Source: Candidatus Galacturonatibacter soehngenii (lineage in GTDB: Bacteria; Bacillota; Clostridia; Lachnospirales; Lachnospiraceae). From it: 64,000 nt of DNA. The stretch spans positions 1,178,001 to 1,242,000 of the forward strand of contig NZ_WAGX01000005.1 of assembly GCF_008830185.1 (NCBI RefSeq). Direction: 5' to 3'. Numbering within the stretch: position 1 is the stretch's first letter; the number at the start of each line of letters is the position of its first letter. The notes beneath the pieces were generated by a model. It made no database searches. It saw only the letters and a list, made by a program, of their open reading frames with translations, and was not told the origin of the DNA. Positions 38,259 to 46,391 of the stretch are shown here, one piece after another. A program made the translations under genes and the position numbers.

Positions 38259-40675
38259 TAATCATATAAGTATTTTATTTTTATATATTGAATTTCTTGT
38301 GCCATAAGCTTTGTTTCTAAATTTAGTTTTCCATCTGTCACTTTACATGTTTTCATAAAGATTCGTGGTGTACAGATACGATTGAAGTATTCAATCTCAT
38401 TCTTAGTCAAGTTCTTGCTATACTCCATTTTTTTCCACTCATCTTGAACACTTCCAAATTCATTGTTCACAGAGTAAATGATAATCTGATAGTCTCCATT
38501 CTTAATTCCTGCAATCTGATAATCTAACTTTAAGTCTTTACAATCTTCAAAGTACTGGAATTGTTTGGATATCATAATTTCATCTTCATTTTTTAAATAA
38601 TATTTATAATTCAAATGGCGATAATTATGACATGCAATCGCATAATTATTATGTCCTTTATCAGTGATTATACTGTTTTCATCTACTCCAAGCAAATAGT
38701 TTCCCATATGTTTCATGAAATCAAATGCATAAAAAGCTGGCTTTTTAATTCCATCTTTACTTAGAAGACCACACGCTCCATTTAACAAAATTTGACTATC
38801 ATAAAATTCTGCAAAAATATCAGATCCAATCCAATATCCTAGAATATCAACTTGGTCTATATTGTCAATCATACTCTTCATGTTATAAGAGCCTTTAAAG
38901 CAACTATCATTGAGTGAATTTCTATTTGAAATGGTTGAGTTCCATTCTGAAACATGGATTTCAATATCTCTAAATTTTGTCTGACTTATTATTTCTTTTG
39001 CCATTTTCAGTTGATTCTTAACAAAATCTCGATCCGTTGAGATTTTGACGTAATTTTGTCCTTCTTCGCTACCAACAATATAGGGATAGCAGTATAACGA
39101 CACAAAATCAGGCTTACACGATTTTTCTTCCCAAAATTTAAGCAGATTCGATAAATTCTTGCTTCCAAATTGGATGCCAATTCCTGGTCCGCCTACTTTT
39201 ATATTGGGAGAAATCTTCTTTAAGGCTTTGTATGTAAATTCAAAAAGTTCAAAAAAACTGGCATCTTCATGCTCTATCGTCCATCTTTCATCGTTCCACT
39301 GTTCAAAGTACCACTGTTCCATCTCTTCTATACCATAGCGATTGGCTATGTGAGCTGCAAAGCTATTTAAAAATCGATTTAAACTATGATTATCATCAAA
39401 CTTTAATTCTGTCTGTTTAATCACCATAGGTCGTTCTACATTACGATATAATTTTTGAGGTTTATGACCAAGTTCAATATATGGATATAACTCATTTTCG
39501 ACAAGAAAGTCCAATATTTTATCAAGCTTTCCAAAATTATAATTTCCCTCGTCACTATTCTCATTTAAATAAAGCTCATCCCCATATATATTCCAAAAAC
39601 GAACATAACGAAATCCTAATTTCTCCTTTAATATCAAGACGTGCTTTTGTATATCATAACGTAATAGATCACTTGCTTCTCCTATATTAATCATTTTATT
39701 CCATGGCTTGTTTAGCTTTCTATTTTGGTTGGCATTAACAATTAAGGTACGTTGTAGGAAATCTGATTTCGTACTTACACCAGAATAATTATTCTCCATA
39801 AAGGAATTTAATTTTTCTGCAATATATTCATTTTTTTTCTTTTCTATAATAATCTTTTCTTTTTTTCTCTGAGGCTTTTTTTGTAGACGATACTCAGAAG
39901 GTGATATTTCATATACTTTTTTAAAAGCAGCATTAAAGGATGCGGTGTTTGCAAATCCATTTTCCATCGCAATATACATAATCGTTTTATCTGTATAAAG
40001 TAAATCTTCCATAGCATGAAAGAGTCGTATTTCGTTCACGTAGTCAATAAAGTTTTGACCAAATTTCTTTTTAATATATTTGGAAAGATAGGGTACTGAT
40101 AGATACATTTTCTGTGACAAATCATTTAAGCTAATTGGACGATTATAATTTTCATAAATATAATTATGAATTTGGGTAACGCGCTCCTCTTCTAAATCTT
40201 TTTCTTGTTGAAAACGTTGATCATCGCTTTTCACCATAAAATTACTTAGCAGAACATGAATCATTTGATAGTACAAACTCCACATATAGATCTTGGTTTG
40301 GTCACTTTCTTCAAAATACTGGCTAAATATCTGCTTAATAATATCCCTAAGCGTATCATATCCTTTATTTTTATCTATCTTAGAATTACACCAAAATAAA
40401 ATCTGCGAATGATGAATCAAATCACTTAGTTGCTTATAATTAATATGAAAGCACCCAAGGAGTACTTCTTCTTTTCCCCAGAAAGAATGTTTTTTATTTG
40501 AGTTTATGATAATCAAATCATCTGCTTTTAATTCATACTCCTCTGTTTCAACCTGTAAAGTAATCTCTCCCTCAAGAACATAAATCAGTTCAATATCTTG
40601 ATGAAAATGAATGGATTGCTGTTTTTCAAGTTGAAACTGATATTTTACAATGGAACCATCACTCTTTTTTTCCAT
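38258..40675 (-). CDS. AraC-family regulator fused to GH39-like domain (third copy)
   Basis: This 805-residue protein has a cupin-like N-terminus (IHFHQDIELIYVLEGE, about 22-37), an AraC helix-turn-helix pair (about 165-263) and the clearest GH39-like region of the three (about 300-805). WNEP is replaced by WNDE (Asp462 at the acid/base position), while the nucleophile motif stays as SEWN (Glu577). A conservative Glu-to-Asp change leaves weak activity possible, but sensing is likelier. ATG 40675 has GGAGG 5 nt upstream; a GTG at 40687 is rejected. It is in an operon with the lipoprotein and Dabb genes, and upstream of the dehydrogenase-isomerase pair. Confidence 0.88.
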   Translation of the reverse strand: MEKKSDGSIVKYQFQLEKQQSIHFHQDIELIYVLEGEITLQVETEEYELKADDLIIINSNKKHSFWGKEEVLLGCFHINYKQLSDLIHHSQILFWCNSKIDKNKGYDTLRDIIKQIFSQYFEESDQTKIYMWSLYYQMIHVLLSNFMVKSDDQRFQQEKDLEEERVTQIHNYIYENYNRPISLNDLSQKMYLSVPYLSKYIKKKFGQNFIDYVNEIRLFHAMEDLLYTDKTIMYIAMENGFANTASFNAAFKKVYEISPSEYRLQKKPQRKKEKIIIEKKKNEYIAEKLNSFMENNYSGVSTKSDFLQRTLIVNANQNRKLNKPWNKMINIGEASDLLRYDIQKHVLILKEKLGFRYVRFWNIYGDELYLNENSDEGNYNFGKLDKILDFLVENELYPYIELGHKPQKLYRNVERPMVIKQTELKFDDNHSLNRFLNSFAAHIANRYGIEEMEQWYFEQWNDERWTIEHEDASFFELFEFTYKALKKISPNIKVGGPGIGIQFGSKNLSNLLKFWEEKSCKPDFVSLYCYPYIVGSEEGQNYVKISTDRDFVKNQLKMAKEIISQTKFRDIEIHVSEWNSTISNRNSLNDSCFKGSYNMKSMIDNIDQVDILGYWIGSDIFAEFYDSQILLNGACGLLSKDGIKKPAFYAFDFMKHMGNYLLGVDENSIITDKGHNNYAIACHNYRHLNYKYYLKNEDEIMISKQFQYFEDCKDLKLDYQIAGIKNGDYQIIIYSVNNEFGSVQDEWKKMEYSKNLTKNEIEYFNRICTPRIFMKTCKVTDGKLNLETKLMAQEIQYIKIKYLYD

Positions 40676-40703
40676 GTATTCCTCCACAGATTAACTTTGT
40701 TTT

Positions 40704-40997
40704 TTAACATTCATAATCAATACAAGCACGACTTTCTCTTACACTGGTTATAAACTTACCAAATTCCACATGCTTTGGATGAACTTGATAGGCATTTAAC
40801 CCTTCTATATCCTCAAAATCGCAAATAAGTGCCAAATCACAATTACTTTCTGGTGCACCTTCTGCATTTGTAACAACTTTAAATTTTTTAATACTTGGAA
40901 TTTCGGCTTCAAAATTCTTTAGTTTTTCCTTTGCTGTCTCCAAATTCTGTTTTTTGTTTTCTTCTTTTAAGGTAAACATTACTATGTGTTTTATCAT
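40704..40997 (-). CDS. Dabb-family (stress-responsive A/B barrel) protein
   Basis: This 97-residue ferredoxin-fold protein begins MIKHIVMFTLKEE and contains the family stretch DLALICDFEDIEGLNAYQ and HPKHVEFGKFI. The Dabb family includes plant heat-stress proteins and polyketide cyclases. ATG 40997 is chosen because AAAGGA lies 8 nt upstream; the ATG at 41006 is too close to it. It is 13 bp after the small lipoprotein and 28 bp before the AraC-GH39 gene. A role on aromatic or sugar intermediates is possible, but none is established in this context. Confidence 0.85.
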   Translation of the reverse strand: MIKHIVMFTLKEENKKQNLETAKEKLKNFEAEIPSIKKFKVVTNAEGAPESNCDLALICDFEDIEGLNAYQVHPKHVEFGKFITSVRESRACIDYEC

Positions 40998-41010
40998 TGC
41001 TTTCATCCTT

Positions 41011-41409
41011 TCATTTACTCGTTTGTATTTTAAATTTAGCTTGATCTATAATTTCAATTCCCATACTTTCATCTGTTAGTTTAACATCTGATGATTTATC
41101 TTTTTGAAAGATGAGTACGCCATTTTCAACCAAAAATACATAAGAATATAGTCCATCCTCTGTTGTCATCGTTGCAATATTTTCTTTTAAATCATATGTT
41201 CCATTGGATAAATAACTACTCAAGATATCATATGAAAACGTGAAATGATTTCCTTCTATCATAATAGTGGGTACATTAATTTGATTCGAATCTGACTGTT
41301 CCAAAACATAAGTCCCTTCTTTTATTATACTTGTTTCTTTATTGGTAGAACAAGCTAATAACTGTAATGGTAATAAAAGTAGAATAAAAACAAGCAATAT
41401 TTTTTTCAT
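41011..41409 (-). CDS. Small lipoprotein of unknown function
   Basis: This 132-residue protein has a lipoprotein signal peptide (MKKILLVFILLLLPLQ) with lipobox LLAC (Cys20). The mature part is beta-rich with alternating strands (EGTYVLEQ, NGTYDLKENIATM), reminiscent of small lipocalin-like or immunoglobulin-like extracytoplasmic lipoproteins. I do not recognise a family. It is the first gene of the operon with the Dabb protein and the third AraC-GH39 regulator. A promoter and an attenuator-like hairpin lie just upstream. Confidence 0.8.
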   Translation of the reverse strand: MKKILLVFILLLLPLQLLACSTNKETSIIKEGTYVLEQSDSNQINVPTIMIEGNHFTFSYDILSSYLSNGTYDLKENIATMTTEDGLYSYVFLVENGVLIFQKDKSSDVKLTDESMGIEIIDQAKFKIQTSK

Positions 41410-41474
41410 AATATTCCCCTTTTCGTCTTTTCATTTAAAAGCGAATAAGCATCTAGAGTTTTTCTGAAACTTTT

Positions 41475-41499
41475 AAAAAAATGACGAATCTTTCGCCAT
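41475..41499 (-). terminator. Terminator/attenuator upstream of lipoprotein operon
   Basis: On the minus strand ATGGCGAA (41499-41492) pairs with TTCGTCAT (41488-41481), one G-U pair, followed by seven Ts. It ends the acetyltransferase transcript. A promoter (41514-41542) lies just upstream of it. Confidence 0.75.
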
Positions 41500-41513
41500 T
41501 TATTTACCAAATC

Positions 41514-41542
41514 ATTATACTACAATACTGAAATGGAGACAA
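41514..41542 (-). promoter_or_regulatory. Candidate promoter upstream of the terminator
   Basis: On the minus strand TTGTCT (41542-41537) and TATAAT (41519-41514) are spaced by 17 bp. Predicted transcription starts about 8 nt before the terminator hairpin, so the lipoprotein operon might be attenuated. Confidence 0.45.
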
Positions 41543-41568
41543 GATTAAGCTACCTTTGTAATTATATT

Positions 41569-42321
41569 CTACTTCTTAAGTATTCTTTTTAAATTTTTAA
41601 CATCTAACAACAAATTCACAGTCTCAAAATTTCCTTTATAAAACACAGCCCAGTTATTGAAAACACAAGGTAATTCCTTGGCTTTTTGCAACGTGTTAAC
41701 TTCAATTAGAGATAGGGGTATCTGATTTGATTCACAATGTTGTTTTATAATTTCAATATTTTGATAAATATAAGGGCACTGCATATCAAAATATATTGTA
41801 AGCTCTTTGCTTTCAATCTTTTGACTTTTCGCCCTTTGTAAAAATTTTGGCGTTGTTCCATCAAATGAAAGCGCAAGCAAATCATACCCATTATCAGTGG
41901 TATCAACCACTTTAAAACCAAACTTTTTTGCAAAGGATTGATCCGTAAGCCATGCCTTCTGTTTTTTTGCACCAAGCATACAAATGCCTGATTTGCCCTT
42001 TTCCTTAGCATCCGCAATACAATACTCCATCAGAGACTTCCCGTAGCCTTTTCCTTTATAACTACCCAAAACCCATAAACAATAAATGTAATAATAGTTT
42101 TCACCCGTAATAGGAACCCAAGCATATTCAAGAGGCGCATATTCAATAAAAACGGTCGCCTTTGCATTTAACTTTCGAAAGACATGTCCTTCTTTTAATC
42201 TCTCCAAAAGCCATTGTCTTTTTGCGTTAATGCCTTGATGAGGCTTTTTACTACGGATAATACAGCATAAATGTTCATCCCAAAGATTATCTGTTGTTAT
42301 GTTTATAAAATCATCACTCAT
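41569..42321 (-). CDS. GNAT acetyltransferase with YoaP-like C-terminal domain
   Basis: This 250-residue protein has an N-terminal GNAT fold (about 1-150) with the acetyl-CoA-binding motif GSYKGKGYGKSLMEY (about 91-105). The C-terminal part (about 165-250; YFDMQCPY, then thioredoxin-like strands) resembles the YoaP-like domain often fused to such acetyltransferases. The Cys in QCPY is where a thioredoxin-like active site would be, but only one Cys is present. The substrate is unknown. It is a single gene between terminators. Confidence 0.85.
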   Translation of the reverse strand: MSDDFINITTDNLWDEHLCCIIRSKKPHQGINAKRQWLLERLKEGHVFRKLNAKATVFIEYAPLEYAWVPITGENYYYIYCLWVLGSYKGKGYGKSLMEYCIADAKEKGKSGICMLGAKKQKAWLTDQSFAKKFGFKVVDTTDNGYDLLALSFDGTTPKFLQRAKSQKIESKELTIYFDMQCPYIYQNIEIIKQHCESNQIPLSLIEVNTLQKAKELPCVFNNWAVFYKGNFETVNLLLDVKNLKRILKK

Positions 42322-42441
42322 ATTAATCTCCCCTTTGATTTATATCACATTATTTGTACTAAAATAGTTATTATGGACCTTTGATTACGAGCAAGAAAAT
42401 CGTAGTGTAGAGGAGAAAGTAGAAAAAGCAATGGCAAAAAT

Positions 42442-43197
42442 TTATTTGTGATTGATGATTCTTAAAAAACGTTCCACATATTGTTTATCCAAATCACACG
42501 CATCTTGATATGTGTCATCGCTTTCTTTTATTACTCCCAATCGCATTAAGGATGTGTCAAAGTCCTCTAATTCTAGATAGGAATCCTTATAACGTTTTAT
42601 TTCTTGATTTATATTTGGTACAGCAAAAACAAGTTTTTTATTATCTACATATATACTGTAAGAAAAATTTCCTAGCTTTTGATGCTCTAAAGCAGTAAAC
42701 CGCTTTGAGCCAAATTCTGCCTTTACCTTATCCACATCTTCATATGAATATGTAATTCCAAATGGACAGATGGGTGAATAGTGTATGATGGTATTTTCTG
42801 TAACAAAATTCACACTTGTAAAGCTACAATATAAGCAAATAACCCAAACAAGAGCTGTCCATTTCTTATACTTCATAACGAATGAATATCCAATTTGAAA
42901 ATCGACTTTCGATGTCTCACTTATTCTTCGGATTTTTAAGGCAATCCACATAAATAACCACATAAATGGTAAAACAATACTAAAAATAAAAGGTAATGCC
43001 ATGATTGGATCCATTTCACAAAATAGCCACTGTTTTGGTGCCAAAAGACGTTGTTGTAAAGTAGTTAATCCCACAAAAACAGCAAGTACTGCTATGATAG
43101 TTGCTATAAGTACTGGAATCATATGCAATTTTAAATAATTTTTCTTTTTCACTCTGTATTTTTGATGTTTTCTTTTTTCAACCTCTTTTAGCTGCAT
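42442..43197 (-). CDS. Membrane protein of unknown function
   Basis: This 251-residue protein has a basic N-terminal cytosolic tail (about 1-25), then three membrane segments (about 27-45, 65-88 and 113-131) and a soluble C-terminal half. I see no motif that identifies a family. It lies 35 bp downstream of the S66 carboxypeptidase gene, with which it may be co-transcribed. The intergenic region on its 3' side holds a short coding-like remnant on the other strand. Confidence 0.7.
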   Translation of the reverse strand: MQLKEVEKRKHQKYRVKKKNYLKLHMIPVLIATIIAVLAVFVGLTTLQQRLLAPKQWLFCEMDPIMALPFIFSIVLPFMWLFMWIALKIRRISETSKVDFQIGYSFVMKYKKWTALVWVICLYCSFTSVNFVTENTIIHYSPICPFGITYSYEDVDKVKAEFGSKRFTALEHQKLGNFSYSIYVDNKKLVFAVPNINQEIKRYKDSYLELEDFDTSLMRLGVIKESDDTYQDACDLDKQYVERFLRIINHK

Positions 43198-43231
43198 GTT
43201 CCTTCTCCTGCATATGTATCTAGTTTTTGCA

Positions 43232-44245
43232 TTATTTCAGTTCTTGCGTTATTTTCATTTTTCCATTTTCACACTCCACGATAGCATATGCCCCATTTAC
43301 CAATTGCATCTGAGGTGGAATGTGCCCAATATCACAACCAAATAAAATAGGAATATCCAAATCTTGAAATGCTAGACGAAGCGCATCTCCTATTGTAAAA
43401 TCTTGCTGAGGCGCATATCCACGTGGTCTTCCAAGCAAAATACCATTGCAATGTTTAAACCAATTGTTTTCACGCATCTGCCATAAAGCACGATAAATCT
43501 GGGTCGCATTCATTTCACAGCTTTCCAGGGTCCAAATGAACCCATCTGCTTGATAGTTATTCTGAAATAAATTCAGATTCGCATATTTTGTCCCAATCAA
43601 GGGACATAGCACGTCCATACAACCGCCGATGATTCTTCCTGAAAATGTAATGGGTTCCTCACATCCCAAAGCAATAATTCTTGTCTTCTTGTCAAGGCAG
43701 TACACCTGAGATGTCTCATCACCGAAATTTACAAAATCCCCAAAATAATCGGAGCTTATTTGTACCGATTTTTCCTTAGATAAAATATCAAATAAAAACA
43801 AATCAGAGGAGTGAATCTCCTTAAATCCCATACTCATAAAGTTAGACCCATGTAGCGTAGCAATATTGCATTGTAAGGTAAGTGGAAATAACAACGTTGT
43901 TATATCCGAATACCCGCATACCCATTTTGGCTCTAATCTTTTTAGCAATTCAAAGTCAAGATGCACAAGCATATCCATTAAAAATTCGCCTCCATAAGGT
44001 GGAATAATTGCCCTAACTTCTTCCTTTGTATAAAGCTCCATGAACTCTTTTGCTCTTGTCTTTGCATCTGCACTTACCATCTTTTCATCATGTCTTACCG
44101 AATCCGTAACAATTACTTGATAGCCTAGCCCTGTAACATTTGCAATTGCATGATCTAAAACTTTATGTAGATAAGGTGCGACCCCTGATGATGGTGCACA
44201 TACCCCAATGGTATCACCTTTCTTTAATAACTTTGGATAATTCAT
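43232..44245 (-). CDS. S66-family LD-carboxypeptidase / MccF-like peptidase
   Basis: This 337-residue protein belongs to peptidase family S66. It shows the N-terminal LKKGDTIGVCAPSSG, the nucleophile motif CGYSDITTLL (Ser about 112), WTLESCE (Glu about 233) and GCDIGHIPPQ (His about 304), forming the Ser-Glu-His triad. Members remove the terminal D-Ala from murein tetrapeptides or detoxify microcin C-like adenylates. ATG 44245 has AAGGAGG upstream; the frame extends to 44263. It is 42 bp downstream of the SEC-C/pRiA4b-type gene and probably unrelated to it. No signal peptide is seen, so it is cytoplasmic and likely used in murein recycling. Confidence 0.88.
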   Translation of the reverse strand: MNYPKLLKKGDTIGVCAPSSGVAPYLHKVLDHAIANVTGLGYQVIVTDSVRHDEKMVSADAKTRAKEFMELYTKEEVRAIIPPYGGEFLMDMLVHLDFELLKRLEPKWVCGYSDITTLLFPLTLQCNIATLHGSNFMSMGFKEIHSSDLFLFDILSKEKSVQISSDYFGDFVNFGDETSQVYCLDKKTRIIALGCEEPITFSGRIIGGCMDVLCPLIGTKYANLNLFQNNYQADGFIWTLESCEMNATQIYRALWQMRENNWFKHCNGILLGRPRGYAPQQDFTIGDALRLAFQDLDIPILFGCDIGHIPPQMQLVNGAYAIVECENGKMKITQELK

Positions 44246-44287
44246 AGGTACTCCCTCCTTCACTCAAATACATCCCTCTTTTTAATC

Positions 44288-46189
44288 CTATCTCCCACAG
44301 CATTTTTTATATTTTTTCCCACTTCCACATGGACAAGGATCATTCGGATATATTTTTTTTGAATTGCAATCTATCGTACCACCTATCCCATTTGGCATAC
44401 CAAATACTGGTATTGATGTTGTATTGGAATCCAAATCAACCTTGAATTTCCCTTTTCGTATACCAGAAAAAATATTATTATTCTCTGCCATCTCATTAGG
44501 AGTATATCCTCTATTGACAATCGTCCTAGTGTTGTTCCAAACATTACTTAAAATATCTACAAATTTTTGTGTCTCTTTCTCATTCTTAAAAGATATATCT
44601 ACTTCACTTAAAATATCAAAAATATCACAAAGCTCACATCCCATACTAATCTCTTGTTGAATAAGCGTACTAAGAATTTCTGCATCCATTGGACTTACAT
44701 TATGACAAATAAAAAAAGCAATCAATTCATCTATTATTTTCTTATCTTGTGAAAAATATCCATTTATAGCAACATCTGCAATTTCATCTTCTCCTGGTAT
44801 ATAATAAGGTTTGTCTTTTCCCTGCCACTCAAGGAATTTTGTAACTTCTTGTCCCAATAGTTTTTTGTAAACAAGTCTATTCTCAACTATTTCAAAGTCT
44901 CTATAATGCTCTGGAATCATATAGAAATATTTTATAAGAGATTCCTTATCAAAAGACATTTGTTTGTTTTGGTTTGCTACTTTAACTAAAACAGAAATCG
45001 GTACCACTCCATAATACAAAGCTGCAAAAGTAAAGCAATCATAAAGCCAGCTTGTATGCGCTCTGTCTGCTTGAAACATACTTGAATTTATTTTATGATA
45101 AACTTCTATAACATCACTTGGAATCTCAATACTTTCATCCTCTTGTATCCCAATATATCCTGTGTCATAAATACGATCCAACAAAATTATTTCCTCTAGC
45201 TCAGACAATTCTTTTCCTCTTAAAACTTTTTCAAACACTTCTATTTCGATATCTCGAAATAATATAAACGCCTCTTTCATTACTTGAGGCTGTAGCATTT
45301 TTTCTACAGTCGAATCAATCAATACAGACTTTTTCCAATCAGATGAAGTGTAAATATTGTGATAGGCCGCTATTTCCCTTATATCTTCTTTATCATAAAA
45401 AGCAAATATGTCTGCCAACTTATTATTATAAATAGATTTATTCTCTTTTATATATGTATTATATAAATTTGTCAATTTTTTTAATGTGTCGTCTGTTGTA
45501 TGCCAGTTTGATTTTATTGGTTTTTTCTTATTTTTTCCTGACTTACTTCCTATCAATCCTGTATTACTTTCCGATATTTCCTCATAGATTTCAATTTGTC
45601 TTCGAGTATCGCCTTTCCCTAATGTTACAAAACAACTATTTCGCAAATCATCATTGATGCTCTCTAAATCATATTCCTCGTCATAAGCAATATATTTTAT
45701 CCAATCTTCTCTATCGCTATGTTCAGGATGTGACTCATCCCTTAGAATTTCTAAAGTCTGATAATAACCATCGATTCCACCACAATCCTCCATTGGACAA
45801 TTTCCTTTATACTTAATTACATATGGATAATTATATGCATAGTCCCTTATCACCTTCTCAATTGTGACACGATGTGACCAGTCATCTCCCAAATCATAGG
45901 TGTAGGTAAACCACTCTTGCCCCTCCAAATATTCATTAATATAGGTTTCAGAAGCCTCTAACAAATCAAAGTTTCCAAATGGTACGAAGTCCATCGACTT
46001 ATCATCTTCTCTTATCTGTAGCTCTAAATGATAAAATTCAAATTCAAAGAGATGGTATCCACTCCACCCCATTACTTTGTTTAAAATAATACTCAACTGT
46101 GAAAATGTAATTCCCGATGGTACGATACATCTTCTCCAAATAGGTGGGTGTGAGTTTTTTATTGCAATTTTTATTTGATATGCCTTCAT
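44288..46189 (-). CDS. pRiA4b ORF-3-like protein with C-terminal SEC-C motif
   Basis: This 633-residue protein has an N-terminal pRiA4b ORF-3 domain (about 1-180; KNSHPPIWRRCIVPSGIT, then TYTYDLGDDWSH) and a C-terminal SEC-C zinc-binding motif (PCPCGSGKKYKKCC). The middle (about 200-600) is helical with no recognised domain. The family occurs in mobile elements and chromosomes, but no transposase is near. ATG 46189 is preferred because GGAG lies 6 nt upstream; the ATG at 46201 has no site. The function is unknown; the SEC-C motif suggests binding to a protein or nucleic acid. Confidence 0.85.
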   Translation of the reverse strand: MKAYQIKIAIKNSHPPIWRRCIVPSGITFSQLSIILNKVMGWSGYHLFEFEFYHLELQIREDDKSMDFVPFGNFDLLEASETYINEYLEGQEWFTYTYDLGDDWSHRVTIEKVIRDYAYNYPYVIKYKGNCPMEDCGGIDGYYQTLEILRDESHPEHSDREDWIKYIAYDEEYDLESINDDLRNSCFVTLGKGDTRRQIEIYEEISESNTGLIGSKSGKNKKKPIKSNWHTTDDTLKKLTNLYNTYIKENKSIYNNKLADIFAFYDKEDIREIAAYHNIYTSSDWKKSVLIDSTVEKMLQPQVMKEAFILFRDIEIEVFEKVLRGKELSELEEIILLDRIYDTGYIGIQEDESIEIPSDVIEVYHKINSSMFQADRAHTSWLYDCFTFAALYYGVVPISVLVKVANQNKQMSFDKESLIKYFYMIPEHYRDFEIVENRLVYKKLLGQEVTKFLEWQGKDKPYYIPGEDEIADVAINGYFSQDKKIIDELIAFFICHNVSPMDAEILSTLIQQEISMGCELCDIFDILSEVDISFKNEKETQKFVDILSNVWNNTRTIVNRGYTPNEMAENNNIFSGIRKGKFKVDLDSNTTSIPVFGMPNGIGGTIDCNSKKIYPNDPCPCGSGKKYKKCCGR

Positions 46190-46340
46190 CTTTTTCTCCA
46201 TAGTTTTGACATTTGTGTTACGGTTACTTTTTCTTTTACTATATACTATTTTAAAACTTAATCGAATGCATGTCTATCATAATATTAACTATATTATTAG
46301 TTCTTATCGACTCTTCCCTCAAAAAAATTGATACAACTTA

Positions 46341-46371
46341 GGGTGTTGGCACAGCCAACACCCCTTTTTTT
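46341..46371 (+). terminator. Strong terminator oriented on plus strand
   Basis: GGGTGTTGGC (46341-46350) pairs perfectly with GCCAACACCC (46354-46363), followed by C and a run of Ts on the plus strand. Both flanking genes are on the minus strand, where a T run occurs only about 12 nt beyond the stem. It may end an unseen plus-strand RNA or act in both directions. Confidence 0.75.
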
Positions 46372-46391
46372 ATGTTCAATATTTCTCTAAT

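Noticed and set aside
44288-46189. Possible insertion-sequence remnant because of the pRiA4b ORF-3 domain
   Set aside because: No transposase, inverted repeats or target duplication were found around it; the gene looks like a stable chromosomal member.
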